Position numbers and translations under genes: made by a program. From assembly GCA_040905025.1 (NCBI GenBank), contig JBBDSJ010000122.1:15476-79475 (forward strand): 64,000 nt of DNA, in the 5' to 3' direction. Numbering within the stretch: position 1 is the stretch's first letter; every line of letters starts with the position of its first letter. Source of the DNA: JBBDSJ01 sp040905025 (GTDB lineage Bacteria; Pseudomonadota; Gammaproteobacteria; Methylohalomonadales; Methylohalomonadaceae). Below are positions 1 through 8,646 of the stretch, piece by piece. The notes under the pieces are model-generated. The model did not search any database and was not told the DNA's origin. It saw only the letters and a list, made by a program, of their open reading frames with translations.

Positions 1-30
1 GAACAATGGTCAACTATTCACAGCCTGGCG

Positions 31-60
31 CTTGAATTCCCCTGCCCCCGCCCGCATCTA
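31..60 (+). promoter_or_regulatory. Probable sigma-32 (heat-shock) promoter of clpB
   Basis: CTTGAA at 31-36 and CCGCATCTA at 52-60, 15 bases apart, resemble the heat-shock sigma factor consensus (CTTGAA / CCCCATnTA). Transcription would start about 40 bases before the clpB start codon. clpB is a classic heat-shock gene, which supports the match. This is motif recognition only. Confidence 0.55.
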
Positions 61-100
61 GCAAGGTAATACGAATCTTAGCCTTGAGGCGACTCCAATC

Positions 101-2707
101 ATGCGTCTGGACAAATTAACCACCAAATTTCAACTCGCGCTGGCCGATGCGCAATCGCTGGCGGTCGGCCGCGATCATCAGTTCATTGAACCGGTACATG
201 TACTGACGGCACTGCTCGATCAGGAAGGCAGTACCGTACGCCAGCTGCTGGCGAAAAGCGGTGTCGATCTCAACCGGTTGCGCTCGCAGCTCGGCGATGC
301 GCTGGATCACCTGCCGCAGGTTCAGGGCAGCAGCGGCGAAGTGCATATCGCCAAGTCACTCGATACCCTGCTCAACCTGACCGATAAGCTTGCGCAGAAA
401 CGTAACGATCAATACATCTCCAGCGAACTGTTTGTGCTGGCCGCGCTTGAGAGCAAGGACGCCATCGCCCGAATTCTGCGCGACTGTGGTGCCGATGCCA
501 ATGCCATGGAACAGGCCGTGGACAGTCTGCGGGGTGGCCAGAGCGTTGAAGATCCGAATGCCGAGGAAAACCGCCAGGCACTGGAAAAATATACCATTGA
601 CCTGACTGCCCGTGCCGAGCAGGGCAAGCTTGATCCGGTCATTGGCCGCGATGACGAAATCCGCCGCACGATTCAGGTTCTGCAGCGCCGCACCAAAAAC
701 AATCCGGTGCTGATCGGCGAACCCGGTGTTGGCAAAACGGCCATTGTCGAAGGGCTGGCACAGCGCATCGTCAATGGCGAAGTCCCCGATTCACTCAAGA
801 ACAAACGCCTGCTCGCACTGGACATGGCCGGTTTGATTGCCGGTGCCAAATACCGTGGTGAGTTTGAGGAACGCCTGAAGGCAGTATTAAACGATCTTGC
901 CAAACAGGAAGGCCGGATTATTTTATTCATTGATGAAGTCCATACCATGGTCGGCGCCGGCAAGGCGGAGGGCGCCATGGACGCCGGCAATATGCTGAAA
1001 CCGGCGCTGGCCCGTGGTGAATTGCATTGTGTGGGCGCGACAACGCTGAATGAATACCGCGAAAACATCGAGAAGGACGCGGCACTGGAACGGCGGTTTC
1101 AGAAAGTACTGGTCAACGAACCGAATATCGAAGATACCATCGCGATCCTGCGCGGCCTGAAAGAACGCTATGAAGTTCATCATAATGTCCAGATCACCGA
1201 TCCGGCCATTGTTGCCGCTGCCACACTGTCGCATCGCTATATCACTGATCGCCAGTTACCGGACAAGGCCATTGATCTGATTGACGAGGCCGCCAGTCGC
1301 ATCAGTATCGAAATGGATTCAAAACCCGAATCCATGGACAAGCTCGAACGCCGCCTGATTCAGCTCAAAATCGAGCGCGAAGCATTAAAAAAGGAAGCTG
1401 ATGCAGCATCGAAAAAACGCTTGACGGTACTCGAAGAAGAAATTACCCGGCTCGAGCGTGAGTATTCCGATCTCGAAGAAGAATGGAAAGCTGAAAAAGC
1501 CGCCCTGCAGGGTGCCCATTCAATCAAGGAACAACTCGAGCGGGCGCGGACAGACTTTGATACGGCGCGCCGGGCCGGTGATCTTAATCGCATGTCGGAA
1601 CTCCAGTACGGGGTGATTCCGGAACTCGAGAAACAGCTGGTCGAGGCCCAGGAAAGTGAAAGCCGCGCCACCGGGGGAGAGCCGAAACAGAAGTTGCTGC
1701 GCAACAAGGTCACCGAAAACGAAATCGCCGAGGTTGTCTCGAAGTGGACCGGCATCCCGGTAGCCAAAATGCTCGAAGGTGAACGCGACAAACTGCTGCG
1801 CATGGAGGAAGCATTGCATCAGCGCGTCGTCGGTCAGGACGAGGCCGTGCGGGCAGTCGCCGATGCTATCCGGCGTTCACGCGCCGGACTGGCTGATCCG
1901 AACCGGCCGAATGGCTCGTTTCTGTTTCTCGGACCGACCGGTGTTGGCAAGACCGAACTGTGCAAGTCGCTGGCGCAGTTCCTGTTCGATACCGAAGACG
2001 CCATGGTCCGTATCGACATGTCCGAGTACATGGAAAAACATGCCGTCGCCCGGCTCATTGGCGCACCACCCGGCTATGTCGGCTATGAACAGGGCGGTTA
2101 CCTGACCGAAACCGTGCGCCGCCGACCTTACAGTGTAATTCTGCTTGATGAGGTCGAGAAAGCCCACGTCGACGTGTTCAATGTGCTGTTGCAGGTACTC
2201 GACGATGGCCGTCTGACTGATGGCCAGGGCCGCACCGTGGATTTTCGCAATACCGTAATTGTAATGACTTCGAATCTGGGCTCGGACCGCATCCAGCAGA
2301 TGTCCGACGACAAGGACTATGACGCCATGAAGGCGGCGGTCCTGGACGTGGTGCAACAGCATTTCCGGCCCGAATTCATCAACCGTGTCGATGAAATTGT
2401 GGTCTTCCATGCCCTGCGCAAGGAGCAGATCCGCGCCATCGCCGATATCCAGGTGGCCCGGGTCGCCGAGCGCCTGAAGGATCAGGACATCATTCTGGAA
2501 GTCACCACTGCGGCGCTGGACAAAATCGGTGCCGCCGGATTTGACCCTGTTTACGGCGCCCGGCCACTGAAACGCACAGTCCAGCTGGAACTCGAGACCC
2601 CACTCGCACGGGCCCTGCTGGCGGGCGAGATTGTCCCGGGCAACGTGGTCACAGCAGATATTGAAGCCGACCGCATTACGTTTAAAAGCCGCGCGGCCGC
2701 TGCCTGA
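101..2707 (+). CDS. clpB: ATP-dependent chaperone/disaggregase ClpB
   Basis: Hexameric AAA+ disaggregase that threads aggregated proteins through its pore together with DnaK/DnaJ/GrpE in the cytoplasm. The 868 residues show the full family layout: Clp N-domain (about 1-145), first AAA+ module with Walker A GEPGVGKT at 206-213 and Walker B IILFIDE near 275, the charged coiled-coil middle domain (about 410-525) that separates ClpB from ClpA/ClpC, and a second AAA+ module with GPTGVGKT at 611-618 and VILLDEVEKAH near 680. Length is normal and both ATPase sites look intact. It is a single-gene unit behind a heat-shock-type promoter. Confidence 0.98.
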   Translation: MRLDKLTTKFQLALADAQSLAVGRDHQFIEPVHVLTALLDQEGSTVRQLLAKSGVDLNRLRSQLGDALDHLPQVQGSSGEVHIAKSLDTLLNLTDKLAQKRNDQYISSELFVLAALESKDAIARILRDCGADANAMEQAVDSLRGGQSVEDPNAEENRQALEKYTIDLTARAEQGKLDPVIGRDDEIRRTIQVLQRRTKNNPVLIGEPGVGKTAIVEGLAQRIVNGEVPDSLKNKRLLALDMAGLIAGAKYRGEFEERLKAVLNDLAKQEGRIILFIDEVHTMVGAGKAEGAMDAGNMLKPALARGELHCVGATTLNEYRENIEKDAALERRFQKVLVNEPNIEDTIAILRGLKERYEVHHNVQITDPAIVAAATLSHRYITDRQLPDKAIDLIDEAASRISIEMDSKPESMDKLERRLIQLKIEREALKKEADAASKKRLTVLEEEITRLEREYSDLEEEWKAEKAALQGAHSIKEQLERARTDFDTARRAGDLNRMSELQYGVIPELEKQLVEAQESESRATGGEPKQKLLRNKVTENEIAEVVSKWTGIPVAKMLEGERDKLLRMEEALHQRVVGQDEAVRAVADAIRRSRAGLADPNRPNGSFLFLGPTGVGKTELCKSLAQFLFDTEDAMVRIDMSEYMEKHAVARLIGAPPGYVGYEQGGYLTETVRRRPYSVILLDEVEKAHVDVFNVLLQVLDDGRLTDGQGRTVDFRNTVIVMTSNLGSDRIQQMSDDKDYDAMKAAVLDVVQQHFRPEFINRVDEIVVFHALRKEQIRAIADIQVARVAERLKDQDIILEVTTAALDKIGAAGFDPVYGARPLKRTVQLELETPLARALLAGEIVPGNVVTADIEADRITFKSRAAAA

Positions 2708-2807
2708 TAGCCAGAGTCCCGGAGCCGCAACTGCATGCCGGTATGCTGGCCCGGAAATATGCACCGAAATGACCCGTCCCCAGTTAAAGTAAAATCACAG
2801 GTTATGA

Positions 2808-2841
2808 CGGGAAATGCCAAGGGATCATTGGTAATTTCCCG
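2808..2841 (+). terminator. Hairpin downstream of clpB, possible terminator
   Basis: Imperfect stem-loop in the 258-base clpB-pilB gap: CGGGAAATGCCAA (2808-2820) can pair with TTGGTAATTTCCCG (2828-2841) around GGGATCA. A T-rich but not pure-T stretch follows. It may end clpB transcription. I see no convincing sigma54 or sigma70 promoter for pilB in the rest of the gap, and no pilin gene. Confidence 0.35.
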
Positions 2842-2965
2842 TATTTGCTCTATTATCGTAACTGCTGATATCTTCAGGTTGGGGGTTTTCGGATAATTTC
2901 CGGGAATTTGACCCAGAGCCTGATATTACGGGGTTTTCAATAAGCAAGCGCGGGAACAATACGGC

Positions 2966-4681
2966 ATGGCTGTGTCCAGCAATAAAATCAATCTAAGCGG
3001 GCTGGCCCGCAAACTGGTGGTCGACGGTGTCATGGAAGAGGCAAACGCTGCCGAAGCCTTCCAGGGTGCCCTGAAAAAGCGCCAGCCATTTGTTACCTAC
3101 CTGGTTGAAAACAATCTCGCCGACAGTTTGGTGATCGCCCAGGCGGCGGCTGAAGAGTTTGGTGTGCCACTCGTCGATCTTAATGCCATTGAACTGGATG
3201 CGGATGTCACCAAACTGCTCAAAGAAGACCTGATCAAGCAGCACCACGCCCTGCCGCTGCATAAACGCGGCAAACGCCTCTACGTCGCTGTATCCGACCC
3301 GACCAATCTCCAGGCACTGGACGAAATCAAGTTTGCCGTTGGCATGAATACCGACGCAATTCTGGTCGAGGAGAACAAGCTTGCCAAAGCCATAGAATCA
3401 GCAATGGACGATGCTGGCGGCGGTCTGGGTGACATGGACGATGACGATTTTGAAGACCTCGATGGCCTAGAGGTCGCCGAAGAAAAGAAAGAACAGGACA
3501 TGGATACCGAAGTTGATGACGCGCCGGTGGTGCGGTTCGTCAACAAGGTGCTACTGGACGCCATCAAGAAAGGTGTTTCGGATATTCACTTCGAACCCTA
3601 TGAAAAGTTTTACCGGGTCCGTTTTCGTATTGACGGGGTGCTCACCGAAGTCGCCAAACCACCCATTACACTGGCACTGAAAATTGCCGCCCGTATCAAG
3701 GTGATGTCACGACTTGATGTATCCGAGCGCCGCGTGCCGCAGGATGGCCGCATCAAGCTGAAATTGTCGAAGAACAAATCCATCGATTTCCGTGTCAGCA
3801 CCTGCCCGACCCTGTTCGGCGAAAAAGCCGTGCTGCGTATTCTTGATTCTGATGCCGCATCTCTGGGTATCGATATTCTTGGTTATGAAGATTTCCAGAA
3901 AGAATTGTTTCTGCAAAACCTGCGCAAGCCTTATGGCATGTTCCTGGTGACCGGCCCGACCGGTAGTGGTAAAACCGTATCGCTTTATACCGGCATCAAC
4001 ATACTTAACCAGGCCGATGTCAACATCTCCACCGCAGAAGATCCGGTTGAAATCAATTTGCCCGGTATCAATCAGGTGCAGGTTGATGAAAAAACCGGGA
4101 TGACATTCGCCAAGGCACTAAAAGCCTTCCTGCGTCAGGATCCGGATATCATTCTGGTCGGCGAAATTCGCGACATTGAGACCGGCGGTATCGCGCTGAA
4201 AGCGGCGATGACCGGCCATATGGTAATGTCTACCCTGCATACCAACGATGCGCCACAGACCCTGACCCGCATGATCGACATGGGTTTGCCGGTGTTTGGT
4301 ATTGCCACGGCCGTGAATATTATCGTGGCACAGCGACTGGCGCGCCGGCTGTGCAAGAACTGCATGAAACCGATGGACATCCCGAAAGAGGCATTGATCG
4401 AGGAAGGCTTCGATGAGAAGCAGGTCGAGGCAGGTCTGAAAATTATGGCCGCCGAAGGTTGCGATCAATGTACATCCGGTTACAAAGGCCGTACCGGTAT
4501 TTATCAGGTGATGCCGATCTCCGATGCCATGCGGCGGTTGATCATGGAAGGTGCAACAGCGATCCAGCTTGCTGACCAGGCACAGGCCGAGGGCCTTCCG
4601 GATATCCGCCAGTCAGCGATGAAAAAGGTTGCTGACGGCTTCACTGATTTGAAAGAAATCAACCGTGTGACACAGGAATAA
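2966..4681 (+). CDS. pilB: Type IV pilus assembly ATPase PilB
   Basis: Cytoplasmic hexameric ATPase that powers pilus extension by turning the inner-membrane platform PilC. The 571 residues contain an N-terminal MshEN/T2SSE-N region (about 1-150), an acidic linker, and the secretion ATPase core with Walker A GPTGSGKT at 330-337, Walker B DPDIILVGEIRD near 392-403, and a zinc-binding tetracysteine (C463, C466, C499, C502) typical of PilB/GspE and absent from the retraction ATPase PilT. It leads pilBC and is separated from pilC by 31 bases. No pilA lies beside it, so the major pilin must be elsewhere. Confidence 0.97.
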   Translation: MAVSSNKINLSGLARKLVVDGVMEEANAAEAFQGALKKRQPFVTYLVENNLADSLVIAQAAAEEFGVPLVDLNAIELDADVTKLLKEDLIKQHHALPLHKRGKRLYVAVSDPTNLQALDEIKFAVGMNTDAILVEENKLAKAIESAMDDAGGGLGDMDDDDFEDLDGLEVAEEKKEQDMDTEVDDAPVVRFVNKVLLDAIKKGVSDIHFEPYEKFYRVRFRIDGVLTEVAKPPITLALKIAARIKVMSRLDVSERRVPQDGRIKLKLSKNKSIDFRVSTCPTLFGEKAVLRILDSDAASLGIDILGYEDFQKELFLQNLRKPYGMFLVTGPTGSGKTVSLYTGINILNQADVNISTAEDPVEINLPGINQVQVDEKTGMTFAKALKAFLRQDPDIILVGEIRDIETGGIALKAAMTGHMVMSTLHTNDAPQTLTRMIDMGLPVFGIATAVNIIVAQRLARRLCKNCMKPMDIPKEALIEEGFDEKQVEAGLKIMAAEGCDQCTSGYKGRTGIYQVMPISDAMRRLIMEGATAIQLADQAQAEGLPDIRQSAMKKVADGFTDLKEINRVTQE

Positions 4682-4712
4682 TCCTGTTAACCCTAGCTAA
4701 AGAGTAAAGGCC

Positions 4713-5930
4713 ATGGCTGAAGCAGCTAAGTCAGTAATGTTTGTCTGGGAAGGAATGGACAAGAGCGGCAAGCGCGTCAAGGGCGAGATGAGTGGTACGT
4801 CTGATGCATTAATCAAGTCAGTATTGCGGCGGCAGGGTGTGAACCCGCTCAAGGTCAAGAAAAAGCCCAGGCCACTTCTCGGTGGCGGCGGCAAGAAAAT
4901 TACTTCCAAGGAAATCACGATGTTCAGCCGCCAGCTGGCAACGATGATGTCTTCCGGTGTGCCACTGGTACAGTCTTTCGAAATCATCGGTCGCGGTCAT
5001 GAGAATCCGAGCATGCAGGACATGATTCTCGGCATCAAGGGTGATGTCGAGTCCGGCAATACCCTGGCCGAAGCATTGAGCAAGCGGCCGTTACAGTTCA
5101 GTGAACTGTACATCAATCTGGTGGCCGCCGGTGAACAGGCCGGTATTCTCGAGTCGTTACTGCACAAGATTGCCACCTATCAGGAAAAAACGGAAACCCT
5201 GAAAGGCAAGATCAAGAAAGCCCTGTTTTATCCGCTGGCAGTTATTGTTGTCGCGTTTATCGTAACAGCTATCCTGTTGATATTTGTTATCCCGCAATTC
5301 GAAGAACTATTCAGCGGTTTTGGTGCGGACCTGCCGGCACCAACCCTGTTTGTGATTACGCTGTCGAAAGCTTTTCAGGAATGGTGGTGGGCCATATTCG
5401 GTGGTATCGGCGGTGTGATTTATGTCCTGATTGAATCGAAGCGCCGATCACGTAAATTTGCACATTTTCTGGATCGGGTCATGTTGAAGTTACCGATCAT
5501 CGGTGAAATCCTCAACAAGGCGGCGCTGGCACGATTTGCCCGTACCTTATCGACCATGTTTGCTGCAGGTACACCACTGGTCGAAGCCATGGTCTCGGTT
5601 GCCGGTGCTGCCGGCAATATTGTCTATAGCGAAGCCATTATGGAGATGCGTGACGAGATTGCCACCGGCACCCAGCTGCAATCAGCCATGCGTGATACAG
5701 GTCTGTTTCCGAACATGGTGATCCAGATGGTCGCTATTGGTGAAGAAGCCGGCTCACTGGATCAAATGCTTGGCAAGGTGGCTGACTTCTATGAGGAAGA
5801 AGTAGACAATGCGATCGACTCCCTGAGCAGTTTGCTGGAACCGTTAATTATGGCTTTCCTTGGTGTCATCATTGGCGGCCTGGTGGTCGCGATGTATCTG
5901 CCAATCTTCAAAATGGGTCAGGTGGTTTGA
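4713..5930 (+). CDS. pilC: Type IV pilus inner-membrane platform protein PilC
   Basis: Polytopic inner-membrane protein that docks PilB/PilT and passes motor work to the growing pilus. The 405 residues hold two GspF/PilC cytoplasmic helical domains (about 65-190 and 270-395), hydrophobic segments near 170-195, 220-240 and 375-400, and the start 'FVWEGMDKSGKRVKGE' seen throughout the family. It follows pilB closely and is followed by a strong terminator, so pilB-pilC looks like one transcription unit. Confidence 0.97.
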   Translation: MAEAAKSVMFVWEGMDKSGKRVKGEMSGTSDALIKSVLRRQGVNPLKVKKKPRPLLGGGGKKITSKEITMFSRQLATMMSSGVPLVQSFEIIGRGHENPSMQDMILGIKGDVESGNTLAEALSKRPLQFSELYINLVAAGEQAGILESLLHKIATYQEKTETLKGKIKKALFYPLAVIVVAFIVTAILLIFVIPQFEELFSGFGADLPAPTLFVITLSKAFQEWWWAIFGGIGGVIYVLIESKRRSRKFAHFLDRVMLKLPIIGEILNKAALARFARTLSTMFAAGTPLVEAMVSVAGAAGNIVYSEAIMEMRDEIATGTQLQSAMRDTGLFPNMVIQMVAIGEEAGSLDQMLGKVADFYEEEVDNAIDSLSSLLEPLIMAFLGVIIGGLVVAMYLPIFKMGQVV

Positions 5931-5963
5931 TAAAACCTGCCTGAATATTCCACAGTGCCCAAC

Positions 5964-5991
5964 AACAAAAACGGCCGTCACGACGGCCGTT
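5964..5991 (+). terminator. Strong rho-independent terminator after pilC
   Basis: A perfect 12-bp stem, AAAAACGGCCGT (5964-5975) and ACGGCCGTTTTT (5980-5991), with loop CACG and its own A and T tracts. It can act in either direction. It lies 33 bases after pilC and 14 before pilD, so it separates pilBC from pilD-coaE-zapD-yacG. Confidence 0.9.
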
Positions 5992-6005
5992 TTTAATTCC
6001 CAACT

Positions 6006-6878
6006 ATGACAATACTCGACTATCTTGCCAGCAGCCCGACAGCTTTTATCCTCACCATGGGTTTGTTTGGCCTGTTGGTCGGCAGTTTCCTGAATGTTGT
6101 GGTATATCGGCTACCACGCATCATGGAACGTGATTGGCATTCCCAGTGCCGGGAATTGCTGGAACTGCCAGCTGAACCTCTCGCTGAACCATTCAGTCTG
6201 GTAAGGCCTCGCTCACGTTGTCCGCAGTGCAATCATGCAATCCGCTGGTATGAAAATATTCCGATCCTGAGTTATATCTTCCTGCGCGGCCAGTGCTCTG
6301 CCTGTCTGACTGATATTTCAATACGCTACCCGTTGGTGGAATTGACGGCTGCCGCACTTGCTGTATTGGCTGCCTGGTATTTTGGCTTTGGAATTACAGC
6401 AATCCTTGCCACGCTGCTGAGTTGGGCACTATTGACACTGGGCCTGATTGACTATGACACCAGGCTGTTGCCCGACGATATCACCCTGCCGTTGTTGTGG
6501 CTGGGTATCGCAGTCAATATATTTGCCGTGTTTACCCCGCTCGAGTCCGCAGTGCTGGGTGCAATACTTGGCTATGGTGTTCTCTGGTCGGTCTTTCAGG
6601 TTTTCCGTTTATTAACCGGCAAGGAAGGTATGGGGTTTGGTGATTTCAAGTTACTGGCCATGCTCGGGGCCTGGCTTGGCTGGCAACAACTGCCTCTCAT
6701 TATCATTCTGGCATCTTTCGCCGGTGCAATTGTCGGAATAAGCTTGATCATTTTTGGCGGCCGCGAACGCAGCCAGGCGATTCCATTTGGACCCTACCTC
6801 GCTATCGCTGGCTGGATTGCATTATATTGGGGTCAACTGCTGCAAAATATTTATCTGAACTGGGCACTGACGCCATGA
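6006..6878 (+). CDS. pilD: Prepilin leader peptidase/N-methyltransferase PilD
   Basis: Inner-membrane aspartic protease that cleaves type III signal peptides of prepilins and N-methylates the new first residue. Of 290 residues, the N-terminal membrane segment (about 12-35) is followed by the zinc tetracysteine C72, C75, C97, C100, then several membrane helices. The catalytic aspartates are in the cytoplasmic-face motifs LIDYDTRLLPD and GFGDFKLL. Length and motifs are normal. The last four bases (ATGA) overlap the coaE start, so the two are translationally coupled. Confidence 0.97.
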   Translation: MTILDYLASSPTAFILTMGLFGLLVGSFLNVVVYRLPRIMERDWHSQCRELLELPAEPLAEPFSLVRPRSRCPQCNHAIRWYENIPILSYIFLRGQCSACLTDISIRYPLVELTAAALAVLAAWYFGFGITAILATLLSWALLTLGLIDYDTRLLPDDITLPLLWLGIAVNIFAVFTPLESAVLGAILGYGVLWSVFQVFRLLTGKEGMGFGDFKLLAMLGAWLGWQQLPLIIILASFAGAIVGISLIIFGGRERSQAIPFGPYLAIAGWIALYWGQLLQNIYLNWALTP

Positions 6879-7585
6879 ATCGGCCTGGCCTTGTTGGTTT
6901 GACCGGCGGGATTGGCAGTGGCAAATCAAGCGCGGCTAAATGTTTTGCCGGGCTGGGAGTGAAAGTATTTGATGCTGATCAGATTAGCCGCGATCTGATG
7001 GCTCCGGGACAACCCGTGTATGAGAAGGTTATCGAACACTTTGGCAAAGACATGCTAACAGCCAGTGGCCTGCTGGATCGTCAGAAGCTGCGTCGATATG
7101 TTTTCAGCAACCCGGCTGAACGCGAACAACTTGAAAATCTGGTACACCCATCGGTTTATCAGACACTGGTTGAGCAAACTGCACAATTCGCGAATGATGT
7201 CTATATCGTCTGGATGTTGCCGTTATTGCTTGAAACACGCTCCAGAATGGACTCCATAGAAACAGCAGTAGACCGAATACTGGTTATTGACTGTCCGGAA
7301 GATTTGCAAATTGAGCGTGCATTGACACGTGATACCGCTGAACGAGATGAAATTGAGCGTATTATGCAAAGTCAGATATCACGTAATGAACGGCTGGAAC
7401 AGGCCGATGATGTGATCAATAACGAGGGTTCCCCGGCACAACTTTGTGCTGCTGTAGAAAAACTACATCAATGTTATCAAAAGCTGTTTTCCGGGATGGT
7501 AGACAGGGAATCAGGCCAGGACTTTGCCAGCACTACTCCTGGCAGCGTGAACAAGGAACATAACCGGTATTCAACAAAACATTGA
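6875..7585 (+). CDS. coaE: Dephospho-CoA kinase
   Basis: Catalyses the last step of coenzyme A synthesis, ATP-dependent phosphorylation of the dephospho-CoA 3'-hydroxyl. The P-loop GGIGSGKS occupies residues 11-18 and the NMP-kinase-type lid lies in the RDTAERDEIERI region. I start at ATG 6875, which overlaps the pilD stop and gives the usual short N-terminus. A longer reading frame from 6827 would lie inside pilD. With 236 residues it has a roughly 30-residue tail of low complexity beyond the usual length. Confidence 0.96.
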   Translation: MNRPGLVGLTGGIGSGKSSAAKCFAGLGVKVFDADQISRDLMAPGQPVYEKVIEHFGKDMLTASGLLDRQKLRRYVFSNPAEREQLENLVHPSVYQTLVEQTAQFANDVYIVWMLPLLLETRSRMDSIETAVDRILVIDCPEDLQIERALTRDTAERDEIERIMQSQISRNERLEQADDVINNEGSPAQLCAAVEKLHQCYQKLFSGMVDRESGQDFASTTPGSVNKEHNRYSTKH

Positions 7586-7599
7586 GTCTGGAATATTAA

Positions 7600-8385
7600 A
7601 TGCCCGAATCCGCGGCCCCGGCAACCATTATCTATGAACAACCGCTCAATGAGCGGGTGCGTGGATTGTTGCGGCTTGAGCATTTATTTCAGCATGTCGG
7701 CATGCGCATGCGGGATTCACGTGAATGGGACAGCCGCATCGCCGTGCATATGCTGCAGGAAATTGCCGACTTGCTTGGTCGCAGTGATCTCAAGGGCGAA
7801 CTCATCAAGGAACTGGAGCGTCACTCCAATTGCCTGGTTGCCTGGCAAAAGAACCCGGCCGTTGATGGTGAGCGTCTGAACGAACTCCTGGCTGACCTGA
7901 GCGAACTGCTTGAGCAATTACGTGATCCATCCTGTCAACCGGGGCAGGCATTGCGGCAGGATGAGCTCATTACGGCAATCAAGCAGCGCAGCAGCATTCC
8001 TGGCGGCACATGTAATTTTGACTTGCCCGCATACCATCACTGGCTCAGCCAGCCAGCTGATCGGCGTTTTCAGGACATCGAACGATGGAGTCGTGATCTG
8101 CAAATTATTCGCAAAGGTATAGAATTCGCCCTGGCGATGATCCGTAACAGCAGTAACCCGGAACGTTGTCTTGCCCACGGCGGCTTCTTTCAGAAAAATC
8201 TTGATGCCAATGCCAGTTGTCAGTTGTTGCGCGTTATATTGCCGGCCTCTTCAACATTTTTCCCGGAGATAAGCGGCAGCCGCCATCGTTTCACTATTCG
8301 TTTTCTTGAACAAACCGACACCCGGATACGACCGGTGCAAGCCAGCGACGATATTGAATTTGAGTTAAATTGCTGCATGTTATGA
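7600..8385 (+). CDS. zapD: Cell division protein ZapD
   Basis: Cytoplasmic FtsZ-associated protein that bundles protofilaments and stabilises the Z ring (formerly YacF). The 261-residue all-alpha/beta protein has the family start (YEQPLNERVRGLLRLEHLF) and the conserved FFQKNLDANASCQLLR region near 195-210. It sits between coaE and yacG, the usual gammaproteobacterial arrangement. Its final ATGA overlaps the yacG start. Confidence 0.95.
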   Translation: MPESAAPATIIYEQPLNERVRGLLRLEHLFQHVGMRMRDSREWDSRIAVHMLQEIADLLGRSDLKGELIKELERHSNCLVAWQKNPAVDGERLNELLADLSELLEQLRDPSCQPGQALRQDELITAIKQRSSIPGGTCNFDLPAYHHWLSQPADRRFQDIERWSRDLQIIRKGIEFALAMIRNSSNPERCLAHGGFFQKNLDANASCQLLRVILPASSTFFPEISGSRHRFTIRFLEQTDTRIRPVQASDDIEFELNCCML

Positions 8386-8597
8386 GTAGATTAATCGGTG
8401 TATGCCCGCAGTGTGGCCAACAATCCTCACTGGATAAAACACAAAATTGCTGGCGTCCGTTTTGCTCGGAACGCTGCCGGTTGCTGGATCTTGGTGCCTG
8501 GTTTGATGAGAGTCACCGTATAGCGGACAAGTCTTCAACAGAGGAGATTGACGGGACAGACTGGCCCACGGATCCGGACCAAAGTACACGGCATTGA
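8382..8597 (+). CDS. yacG: DNA gyrase inhibitor YacG (zinc-binding)
   Basis: Small 71-residue zinc protein; family members bind GyrB and inhibit gyrase. The zinc ligands C8, C11, C28 and C32 are in CPQCG and FCSERC, followed by the conserved LLDLGAWF. I chose ATG 8382, which overlaps the zapD stop by ATGA. An earlier in-frame ATG at 8370 lies inside zapD and is less likely. It is the last gene of the pilD operon and converges on the Nudix-ThiE gene across 49 bases. Confidence 0.93.
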   Translation: MSRLIGVCPQCGQQSSLDKTQNCWRPFCSERCRLLDLGAWFDESHRIADKSSTEEIDGTDWPTDPDQSTRH

Positions 8598-8646
8598 TTG
8601 GTGATTACATCCTGGAACATGCTGGTTCCTGTTTACTTGAAATTCA

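Noticed and set aside
1877..2764. Long minus-strand frame (295 codons) opposite clpB
   Set aside because: A shadow of the clpB reading frame; no family resemblance and strong clpB conservation on the other strand.
2842..2965. Sigma54 promoter or pilA remnant upstream of pilB
   Set aside because: No TGGC-N8-TTGC-type spacing and no prepilin-like sequence could be found in the gap.
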